Origin: Desulfuromonadales bacterium
GTDB lineage: Bacteria; Desulfobacterota; Desulfuromonadia; Geobacterales; Pseudopelobacteraceae
Reading direction: 5' to 3'
Length of the DNA stretch: 64,000 bases
Assembly: GCA_013349325.1 (NCBI GenBank)
Contig: DUZX01000010.1
Span: forward strand, 37,027-101,026
Position numbers and translations under genes: made by a program. This document shows positions 47,475-55,883 of this stretch, piece by piece (position 1 is the first letter of the stretch; each line of letters begins with the position of its first letter). The notes beneath the pieces are model-generated. The model did not search any database, was not told where the DNA came from, and was given only the letters and a program-made list of their open reading frames with translations.

Positions 47475-48392
47475 ATGAAAATGTGGTTATTGAGAGGAAC
47501 GCTGGTTGTTGCTGTATTAGGTTTGGCTGGGTGTGGTGGCGGCGGAGGTGGTGGAGGTTCCGATATTAGTGCAAGCTATAAGGGTAGTACCTCTCAGGCA
47601 ACTGTGACGACAAGCAACGCAAAGGCAGTATCAGTTGATGCTGTACAGGGTGTCCAGAATATTGCAACGGCGGGTGTACTTGGTAAACAGGTTGATAATA
47701 CATCAGAAGCGACTCCACAAATACAATCAATAGCCAAAGTTCTCGAAGAAAGTGTAGTCAATATTGCCACGAAGAACGTTGCAAAAACTGTTGCAGTAAC
47801 TGTACAAGACACAATTTATGGCTATAGTGGTTCCGCAAGTTTCACTATTAATGGTAATGACTCATCGGGCGCTTTTTCAGGGACGATAACGTTTAGTTCA
47901 TACGTAGAGTCTTTATCTGCTCCGGTAATATCAGGTGCTGTAACATTCAGTGGGGCAGCAAACACTTCAACAGGCACTATTACAAGTATCAATATGTCAC
48001 TTTCCAATTTACGAGGTGTAATTGGTTCACAGCCCTATACTCTCAACGGGAGCATTGCTATAAGCAGCGGCTCTTCTTCTAAAACGCTGAATATTTCAGT
48101 GGTACGTACTGAAGACACAAATAGCAGAACATATTGGGCAAAGGATTTCAGTTTTGTTCTTACCGGTAACAGAATGTCCGTAAGTGGTACGTACTACGAC
48201 CATGTGAACGGTTATGTTGCAGTAACAACGCTTACTCCTCTAACCGTTTCAACATATTCGAGCACTCCAACGTCAGGACAACTCCTGTTTACCGGCAGCA
48301 ACGGATCAAAAGCTCGACTGACTTATACCTATACTGGATACACGTTAGAAATCGATGCAAGCGGTAATAACACATATGTTGTGGTTCCATAA
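47475..48392 (+). CDS. Lipoprotein of unknown function
   Basis: Lipobox VLGLAGC followed by a Gly8 tract; S/T-rich repetitive beta-like body. Confidence 0.75.
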   Translation: MKMWLLRGTLVVAVLGLAGCGGGGGGGGSDISASYKGSTSQATVTTSNAKAVSVDAVQGVQNIATAGVLGKQVDNTSEATPQIQSIAKVLEESVVNIATKNVAKTVAVTVQDTIYGYSGSASFTINGNDSSGAFSGTITFSSYVESLSAPVISGAVTFSGAANTSTGTITSINMSLSNLRGVIGSQPYTLNGSIAISSGSSSKTLNISVVRTEDTNSRTYWAKDFSFVLTGNRMSVSGTYYDHVNGYVAVTTLTPLTVSTYSSTPTSGQLLFTGSNGSKARLTYTYTGYTLEIDASGNNTYVVVP

Positions 48393-48492
48393 AGATGTAA
48401 GTAAATGGACGTCGGTAGTCCTTACTTTGTTAAGAATGTTCAAAATATCATATGCTTGCCCTGCCAGCAGTGTTTTAAACGGAGGAGGTAAA

Positions 48493-49458
48493 ATGTTTAG
48501 TAATCTTAATATTATGTTATGGATTGCACTGTTTTTACTCACGGGGTGCGCCACGGTTTCAACACCTCCTGAACAAGTTGAATCTCCGGTTAGTAAAGTT
48601 CAACAGATTAAAGCACAGGCCGTTGTGCAGCGACCTACTACAAAACTGTACAAGCGTAAAGTTGCGATTGCCAGATTTAGTAACGAGTCTAACTATGGTC
48701 GTTCCTTGATGACAGACCAAGATTATGATCGGATTGGTAAACAGGCATCTGACATGCTTGCTGCAAAATTGATTAAGTCTAATAAATTTGTAGTTTTTGA
48801 ACGTACGGATATCTCTAAAATTCAACGAGAACAGTCAATAAGTGGAGATGCTAAGTTGGTTGGTGTCGACGCACTGATTATTGGTTCCGTTACAGAGTTT
48901 GGACGGTCAGTTGGAGGAAAATCAGGCTTTTTGTCCAGTACTAAAGTGCAAACGGCTAGAGCAAAAGTTGAAGCTAGATTGGTTGATGTCAGGACTGGAC
49001 AAGCTTTCTATTCTGCCTCAGGTACAGGTGAAGCGAATACTGAAACTGGAGAAATAGCGGGATTTGGAAGTCGTGCAGAATATGATGCGACCCTTAATGA
49101 TCGAGCAATATCTGCTGCTATTTCTGACATGCTTGATAAATTAGTGTCAACCTTAGATGAGCGAAAATGGAAAACGGATGTGCTGGAAATACAGGACGGA
49201 AATATTTTTATTAGCGGTGGTCAAAAACAAGGACTGAAAGTTGGAGATGTATTGCAAATCATGGAGCAAGGGGCAGTTGTCAAAAGTAAACAGTCCGGAT
49301 TCGAAATGCACCTTCCAGCCAAAAAAATAGCTGAAATCCGCATTGCTTCATTTTTTGGTGATAATGAGAATAATGAGGGTTCCATTTGTGAAGTTATTAA
49401 TGGAACTACAACGGCTTTAAAGGCAGATAAAATTTTCGTTGAAGAGGTAAGAAAATGA
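48493..49458 (+). CDS. CsgG/HfaB family lipoprotein
   Basis: Lipobox LLTGCAT; VAIARFSNESNYG...QASDMLAAKLIKSNKFVVFERTDISKIQREQ. Confidence 0.88.
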   Translation: MFSNLNIMLWIALFLLTGCATVSTPPEQVESPVSKVQQIKAQAVVQRPTTKLYKRKVAIARFSNESNYGRSLMTDQDYDRIGKQASDMLAAKLIKSNKFVVFERTDISKIQREQSISGDAKLVGVDALIIGSVTEFGRSVGGKSGFLSSTKVQTARAKVEARLVDVRTGQAFYSASGTGEANTETGEIAGFGSRAEYDATLNDRAISAAISDMLDKLVSTLDERKWKTDVLEIQDGNIFISGGQKQGLKVGDVLQIMEQGAVVKSKQSGFEMHLPAKKIAEIRIASFFGDNENNEGSICEVINGTTTALKADKIFVEEVRK

Positions 49459-49751
49459 AAAAATATTATTTTTTAATATTTCTATTATTTATCTTTGGCT
49501 GCTCAATGCCTTCCACCTCAGTAATGTCAGTTGATGCACGCCCGAGTTTAGCTATTAAAGGAGCTTCTGCAACAGCTGACTTACTAATTGATGGACTCAA
49601 TGTGGGTAAGGCCGCTGTATATAGTGGCGACACAAAGACGTTGACCATCGAACCAGGTACGCATCGTGTGACAATTTCTGATAACGGACAAGTTGTATAT
49701 GAACAGAATATTTTTGTGGAAAGTGAATTGAAAACTATAACGGTTCGATGA
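49455..49751 (+). CDS. Small lipoprotein with PEGA-like domain
   Basis: Lipobox IFGCSMP; LLIDGLNVGKAAVYSGDTKTLTIEPGTHRVTI. Confidence 0.75.
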   Translation: MKKYYFLIFLLFIFGCSMPSTSVMSVDARPSLAIKGASATADLLIDGLNVGKAAVYSGDTKTLTIEPGTHRVTISDNGQVVYEQNIFVESELKTITVR

Positions 49752-49763
49752 CAGGAGATTTTA

Positions 49764-50171
49764 ATGAAGAAAGTGAGTGTATGGATGTTTCTCTTTTCAA
49801 TGTTATTGGCAACAGGTTGTGCACCTACCACTAAATATGCCTGGAACAATTATGATCAAAAACTTTATGATCACTATAAAAATCCAGCTGAATACGAACA
49901 GTTTGTAGAGGACCTTAAAAACACCATTGAAGAGGGCGACGAGTCCGGCAGAGTCCCGCCAGGTATTTATGCTGAATATGGCTTTGTACTCTATGAAAGC
50001 GGTAAGACTCAGGAAAGCCTACTCTATTTTCAGAAAGAACATGACAAATGGCCAGAATCTCGGATATTAATGACGAAGATGACTGCAAATGCTCAGAAAC
50101 AAACTAACAAAAATAAAAAGCCAATTACAATAGAGGCACTTCCAGTGCAGACTCAAGGGGCGCCCCAATGA
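49764..50171 (+). CDS. DUF4810 domain lipoprotein
   Basis: Lipobox LLATGCAP; TKYAWNNYDQKLYDHYKNPAEYEQFVEDLKNTIE. Confidence 0.85.
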   Translation: MKKVSVWMFLFSMLLATGCAPTTKYAWNNYDQKLYDHYKNPAEYEQFVEDLKNTIEEGDESGRVPPGIYAEYGFVLYESGKTQESLLYFQKEHDKWPESRILMTKMTANAQKQTNKNKKPITIEALPVQTQGAPQ

Positions 50172-50857
50172 CCAAATTATTGATTTTAATTTCAGTAGTT
50201 ATTCTATTGACGGGATGCGTAACAACACAACCAAAGGATTACACAAAGTTCAATGCTTCTAAACCCAGTTCAATATTAGTGGTACCTGTCGTCAACCGTA
50301 GCGTAGAAATTACTGCACCTGATTATTTCTTATCTACAATATCAGTTCCTTTGGCTGAAAATGGATACTACGTATTCCCTGTCAACCTCGTTAAAAGGAT
50401 GCTAGAAGATGATGGTTTGTCAGATTCAAACCTTGTTCATAGCGCACCAGTAGAGAAAGTTGCGAATCTTTTTGGTGCAGATTCAGTGCTATATGTGACA
50501 ATTAACCAATGGGATGCGGCATATATGATTTTGACTACCCAGGTGACGGTCGATATCTCATACATCATAAAAGCTGGCAAAACAGGTGAAGTGCTTTGGG
50601 AGCACAACCAGAAGATGGTTTACGTTCCACAAAACACAAGTACCGGTAACCCATTTGCAGACTTGATTGTAATGGCGGTAAAGGCGGCTATCGCTAAGGC
50701 CGCTCCCAATTATGTCCCACTGGCACGCCAAGCTAACCTTGCAACTTTTACGTTTCCTGGTTCCGGTATTCCTTACGGTCCATATGCTAAAATAGAGAGC
50801 ATCGAAAATATGTCTTCCAGTTCGAGTAATAATAGTCAAAGCATAATACAGAGGTAG
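50168..50857 (+). CDS. DUF799 (GNA1162 family) lipoprotein
   Basis: Lipobox LLTGCVT; YTKFNASKPSSILVVPVVNRSVEITAPDYFLSTISVPLAENGYYVFPV. Confidence 0.88.
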   Translation: MTKLLILISVVILLTGCVTTQPKDYTKFNASKPSSILVVPVVNRSVEITAPDYFLSTISVPLAENGYYVFPVNLVKRMLEDDGLSDSNLVHSAPVEKVANLFGADSVLYVTINQWDAAYMILTTQVTVDISYIIKAGKTGEVLWEHNQKMVYVPQNTSTGNPFADLIVMAVKAAIAKAAPNYVPLARQANLATFTFPGSGIPYGPYAKIESIENMSSSSSNNSQSIIQR

Positions 50858-51725
50858 TTTGCCAACATCAGTTGTTTGCAACTATCCGCATTTTAATTGT
50901 TCTCAACCATTTCAGGCCCCCTGCCCACCCCTGGTCATGGGGCTTTTCATGCACTATGGATTATTTGCTTGACCAACTACATGGTTTATTAAGCACTGCA
51001 CGTCAAGATAGATAGCACCGTTACTTCTGTATAGCGTCACACTTTCCTACCCCAATTGGCTTTGTTCTGCATTGTCACACCCAAAGATCCTTTCCATCGC
51101 CGTCATGTAACCGTCAACCTTACACCATCTATCTTCCCACCGATCTTCCCGCTATGCTGACCTGAAGTTGATAACTTTCAGGTCAGCAGATGACGGAAGA
51201 GACACCCGGCTGGTCAGCCAGATTATTTTGGGGCACGTATGAATACCTGCTACTGACTGACCGTAAAAGAAAGTAATTAACCGTTTGCTTGAGGTTTGAC
51301 CGGGTGGTTTTGAAGGAGGGCTTTCAACCAAAAAATATGCATCCATGACTCACACCAGTTTTGTGGACCCTTTAGTCAAGACAATAATCCGTAAGGCACA
51401 GACCCATTGAAGATAAAGTGTTACAGTGGTTCACCCTTCAGGGAGATGTCTTTTGCCCTGAACAGGTATTCACCGTTGCAGTAGAACTTCTTCTCCGAAT
51501 CGACGGTGAGCAGATCCCCTTCGTTGCAGCCGAGAATTTTCACGACATCTTCGGACTTTTTCATCCCCATGCGGTCGGAAAGTTCTTTGTGCCGGAACAG
51601 AACGTAATCACCACGCACCACCTTGTCCGGATTCCGCGTGAGCCATCTCCTTTTCAGATTGCTAATGATTTGATTTTTGAATACTATTGCGACATTTTCA
51701 CCATCAAGCTTCGAGGTGAATTGAC

Positions 51726-51914
51726 ATGGCGGCTTCGATACCAGTCACGTATGAAAAGGGAAAGCTGTATGACCTGAACATTGCGGATCTGCAGCCCGAC
51801 TCTGACCAGCCGCGCAAGTATTTTGACGAGCAGGCGCTGGCTGAATTGAAGGCATCGATTGAGAAACTTGGCGCATTGCAGCCGGTTCTCGTGCGGCTGG
51901 GAACGGGCGTCTAA
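51726..51914 (+). pseudogene. ParB/Spo0J N-terminal fragment
   Basis: YDLNIADLQPDSDQPRKYFDEQALAELKASIEKLGALQPVLVR then stop. Confidence 0.75.
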
Positions 51915-51978
51915 ATGGCGGCAATTCTGATGGGCACACTTCGCTTTGCCCTTCCTACTGGTAATTGGGGGGATTTAT

Positions 51979-52314
51979 ATGCTCCAGATAACTGAAAAGC
52001 TCTTGCAAGAAATGACCGACTTGCTTGTACGGGAAGCAAACCCCCGCAAAATCATCCTGTTCGGTTCCCATGCGCACGGCACGGCGCGTGCCGATTCCGA
52101 TCTTGATTTTCTGATTGTCGAGGAAGGGCCATTCAATGCCCAGCGCAGCCGACGGGCGGAAATGACTCGTATGAGAAGCATACTGGGTGATTATTTTATT
52201 CCCATGGACTTTCTGGTGTTCACTCCTCAGGAGATTGAAGAGTGGAAAGATGTCAGGAACCATGTCGTTTCCCATGCATTGCGTGAAGGGAGAACACTGT
52301 ATGAATCACATTGA
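51979..52314 (+). CDS. MNT-type minimal nucleotidyltransferase
   Basis: IILFGSHAHGTARADSDLDFLIVEE (GSX10DXD). Confidence 0.92.
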   Translation: MLQITEKLLQEMTDLLVREANPRKIILFGSHAHGTARADSDLDFLIVEEGPFNAQRSRRAEMTRMRSILGDYFIPMDFLVFTPQEIEEWKDVRNHVVSHALREGRTLYESH

Positions 52315-52503
52315 CCAGGCTGAAATGAGAAGTTCAAACCAATGATCATGCTCAATCCATTTGCCGCACACTTGCGCTACGAACCATTGGAGGCACTGGA
52401 CGAGCCGCTTGACCGGCCAGCCTTGCGAAATGATGTTCAGGCGTTGCATGATCATGTGCAGATGGCTGTTGAGCTAATGAAATCAATAACTGGCGCAGTG
52501 TAA
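52301..52503 (+). pseudogene. HEPN-domain partner with internal deletion
   Basis: MNHIDQAEM start followed by a frameshift, then LNPFAAHLRYEPLEALDEPLDRPALRNDVQALHDHVQMAVE resembling the HEPN C-terminus. Confidence 0.7.
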
Positions 52504-52613
52504 TGAAAAAAAATCAAAATGCCCCACATGGCGGCCTTTGCGACGAAATCAGGTTTTGATGTGACGAACAGATGCGTACTGATCAAAACAAAAAGCACGT
52601 GTAGTCTAAAAAG

Positions 52614-53012
52614 TCAGCAGGGGTAAAGTTTGAGCGATGAAACCGTGGCGAGAGCTTCGAAGTCGCGGTCGTTGTGTAACAGTTCGGCGCTGTTTTCTAT
52701 GGCGGTCTGCGCTATCAGTAGATCAACGGTGCTGCGGATGGTCAATCCTTTGGCTCTGCAGGCCCGGTACATATCGGCTGCCTTGATGTAGGAAGTATGA
52801 TCTGTAAGGGAAAGTACTGGAAACGTTATGAGTGAAGCGCGTACCTCGCGGTAGTCCCGCTCGCTCCGAATGCCCTGCAGTACCTCGGTAAGCGTCATAT
52901 CCGCAACGGCAAGTACGGCATCGCTTGAAATAAGTGTTTCAATCGTTGTGTCATATCGAGAGCCGGTACGGTTCAGAAACTCAATCAGGGCGCTGGTGTC
53001 AAGCAAGATCAT
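52614..53012 (-). CDS. PIN domain VapC-like toxin
   Basis: MILLDTSALIEFLNRTGSRYD; STVDLLIAQTAIEN; LLHNDRDFEA. Confidence 0.93.
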   Translation of the reverse strand: MILLDTSALIEFLNRTGSRYDTTIETLISSDAVLAVADMTLTEVLQGIRSERDYREVRASLITFPVLSLTDHTSYIKAADMYRACRAKGLTIRSTVDLLIAQTAIENSAELLHNDRDFEALATVSSLKLYPC

Positions 53013-53211
53013 GGCGGCTTGCTCGAAGTTCGTTTAAATCGCCTTGCCAAAGCCCTGCATGGCGGATGGCAAGCAGGCGTTTCCGGCTGCGCTGTTTAAT
53101 CAGCTCTTGCAACGCACATACAATGACATCTTTTTTCGTCTTGATCCCGGTCAATCTCCCAGCCTCATCCAGCAGGTCGGTATCTATGATTACGTTCGTC
53201 CTAGCAAGCAT
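52999..53211 (-). CDS. VapB-like antitoxin
   Basis: ARTNVIIDTDLLDEAGRLTGIKTKKDVIVCALQELIKQR. Confidence 0.9.
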   Translation of the reverse strand: MLARTNVIIDTDLLDEAGRLTGIKTKKDVIVCALQELIKQRSRKRLLAIRHAGLWQGDLNELRASRHDLA

Positions 53212-53425
53212 GATGCACCTCATTCGTAATTTTTATACACATTATCTCGTAATTATTATGTGGATTCAAGCGGAAGTTTTAGCCACAAAAGCCCAATTAA
53301 GGGCGGCAACGTTCTGTCTTGATCGCCTTTAAGGTTTTCAGTGGGTATCTCTTGCCATCCACACATTGACGTGACCAACTAAATTTAAAACGAGAAGGAT
53401 AACGGGAGGAGGAATTTATCGGTCG

Positions 53426-55762
53426 TCACGCAGCTGCGCGTATCGCCCGGCTTTTGTGTATGAAGGCGGTCAGTACGGACTGTAACTCGCCCGGCCGGTA
53501 CGGCTTTTGAACAAATCCGGCACAGGGGTCGTTGCCGATACTGTCGAGGACCTCTTCGACGCCGTAGCCGCTGCAGACGATCAGGGGAACGTCCGGTGAT
53601 ATTTTCCGGATTTCATGGTAGGTGGCGATCCCCCCCATCTCCGGCATAATCAGATCCAGGAGCAGGATATCAATGTCTGACGGCCGCTGGCGGTAGATTT
53701 CCAACGCTTCACGTCCGTTGGTAGCGGATATGACGGTGAAGCCCATCGATTCGAGCAGTTCGGCGCCGATGGTTCGCAGCGTCTCTTCGTCGTCTACCAG
53801 CAAAACGCAGCCACTGCCCATTTCAGCGATCTCAAGCGATGGAGTCGGCGTCGTGACCGGTACCACATCACTGATAAGCGGAAAGTAGGTTTTAAAGGTC
53901 GTCCCGATGCCGGGGGTACTAGCCAGCTGTAGCGCGCCATCGTGAGACTTGATGATACCGAGAATGGCCGACATGCCCAACCCGCGACCGGCCGACATGC
54001 CCAACCCGCGACCGGTGAATTTGGTCGTGTAGAAGGGCTCAAAGATCCGTTTCTGAGTGTCCGGATTCATGCCGCATCCGTTATCGGACACCTCCAGGCA
54101 GGCGTATGAGCCGGCGGGAATCTCTCGACTGAGGAAGTCATGTTCTGCTCGCTCGCCGGTGAGACGGGGTGATGTCAAAGCGATCCTGATAGTGCCATTG
54201 GCTTCACCGATAGCTTCGGCCGCATTGATAATCAGGTTCATGACGATCTGCTGGATCTGGCTGGTATCCCCGAGTATCTCCGGTACATCGTCAGTCAGGC
54301 AAAGCTCGACGGTGACATTCTTCTTGATCGCCGACTGGAGCATTTTCACGATATCGGTAACCATGGCGGACATATTTAAGCGGTCCTGTACAAGCGGGTT
54401 TTTACCGGCATAGGCCAGCATCTGCCGACAGAGTTCTGCGGCCCGGTTGGCTGCCATTTCGATCTGTTCAATGCGTTCCCGCTGGTCACTTTCGTCCTGG
54501 TCACTCTCTTTGGAAAGGTAGCAGTGCCCAAGGATGATCGATAAAATATTGTTGAAATCGTGCGCGATGCCGCCAGCCAGAACGCCGAGGCTTTCCAGCT
54601 TTTGGGTCTGCTGAAACTGCTGTTCGAATTTCAGGCGTTCCTCTTCGGCCTGTTTGCGCTCGCTGATATCAGTGTTTGTTCCAACGAAGCGGAGAATATC
54701 CCCCTTTTCGTTACGGGTAATCGGCTTGCCGCGCCACATGATCCAGCGCCAGCTGTCATCTTTGGTGGCAATGCGGAATTCAATGCTGAAATTCCCGTCA
54801 GCAATATTCATCATCTCCCGTATGGTGGCGGCTGCTTCGTCACTATCGCTGGGGTGCAGCAACTCTTTCCACTTCTTGAAGGTCACCGGAAATTCGTTGG
54901 GCTCATATCCCAGCATGGTGTAACAGCGCGGACTCCAGTAAATGCTGCCGTTGGGCACATCCCAGTCCCAGATGCCGTCGCTGGAAGCATCCAGCGCCAG
55001 ACGCAGCAGCTCACTGCTCTTTATCAGAGCCCGTTCGGCCTGAATCCGTTCGCTTATATCGCGGGCAACATGAACGGCAGACGTTATTTCACCGGCTGAG
55101 TTGAAGAGCGGCGACACAGTGACGTCAAAGATGCCGTTGAGGGTGCCCTTTTCTTCTACGACTTCATGGTGGACTTCTTTATCAAGCAGCATTTTAGAGT
55201 AGGGGCAAAACTCGGGGGGGAGATGGAGGGTGTGCATGACTTCATAGCATTTTTTGCCGGCTATCAGTTCCGGGGGTAATCCGCAGCGTTCTGCCATGGC
55301 CCGGTTAACCCGGACAATGGTGTGATTGGTATCAATAATTGAAATCAGATCAGGAACGGAATCAAAGGTCTGTTCCCACTCACGCTTGCCGCGACTGACA
55401 GCCTCAAACATCGCTTTGTTGGCGTGGTATTCATACGCCATAGCCATATCGCGTTCGGCGGCTGAGGTTGTCAGGATCACCACCGGCAGTGCCTGAAGTT
55501 CGGCATTCTCTTTGACCTGTTTCAGAACTTGCAGTCCGTCAACCTTGGGGAGACGCAAATCAAGTAACATCAGCGTCGGCAGGGGGAAGAGTGTCCGGTC
55601 GGCATATGTGCCCCTTCCAAAGAGATAGTCGAGCGCTGCTTCGCCATCTTCTACATGAAAGATCTTGTTTCCGATCTTGAAATCCTCCATGTTACGAATT
55701 ACCAATTCAGCGTGATCAGGATTATCTTCTACCAGCAAAATATGTAATGGTTCTCCGTTCAT
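53426..55762 (-). CDS. Histidine kinase with truncated N-terminal receiver, PAS domains and C-terminal receiver
   Basis: ILLVEDNPDHAELVIRN; AGGIAHDFNNILSIILGH; VLLVDDEETLRTIGAELLE. Confidence 0.93.
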   Translation of the reverse strand: MNGEPLHILLVEDNPDHAELVIRNMEDFKIGNKIFHVEDGEAALDYLFGRGTYADRTLFPLPTLMLLDLRLPKVDGLQVLKQVKENAELQALPVVILTTSAAERDMAMAYEYHANKAMFEAVSRGKREWEQTFDSVPDLISIIDTNHTIVRVNRAMAERCGLPPELIAGKKCYEVMHTLHLPPEFCPYSKMLLDKEVHHEVVEEKGTLNGIFDVTVSPLFNSAGEITSAVHVARDISERIQAERALIKSSELLRLALDASSDGIWDWDVPNGSIYWSPRCYTMLGYEPNEFPVTFKKWKELLHPSDSDEAAATIREMMNIADGNFSIEFRIATKDDSWRWIMWRGKPITRNEKGDILRFVGTNTDISERKQAEEERLKFEQQFQQTQKLESLGVLAGGIAHDFNNILSIILGHCYLSKESDQDESDQRERIEQIEMAANRAAELCRQMLAYAGKNPLVQDRLNMSAMVTDIVKMLQSAIKKNVTVELCLTDDVPEILGDTSQIQQIVMNLIINAAEAIGEANGTIRIALTSPRLTGERAEHDFLSREIPAGSYACLEVSDNGCGMNPDTQKRIFEPFYTTKFTGRGLGMSAGRGLGMSAILGIIKSHDGALQLASTPGIGTTFKTYFPLISDVVPVTTPTPSLEIAEMGSGCVLLVDDEETLRTIGAELLESMGFTVISATNGREALEIYRQRPSDIDILLLDLIMPEMGGIATYHEIRKISPDVPLIVCSGYGVEEVLDSIGNDPCAGFVQKPYRPGELQSVLTAFIHKSRAIRAAA
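53966..54013. repeat. 24-bp perfect tandem duplication within the kinase ATP-binding domain
   Basis: ggccgacatgcccaacccgcgacc twice; protein GRGLGMSAGRGLGMSA. Confidence 0.97.
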
Positions 55763-55883
55763 GGGGTACAGTTCCTCCGTGCAGACGGTGTCAGTAAAAT
55801 ATTAAGTAACATGGTTGTATTTAGCATACTATCCGCGCTTTACAAACGGATTTTTGGAACGGATCGGCGAAATACCGGATCAA

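Noticed and set aside
51421-51621. 66-aa minus-strand ORF MVRGDYVLFRHKELSDRMG...
   Set aside because: Could be real, but no family or regulatory signal was strong enough to call it.
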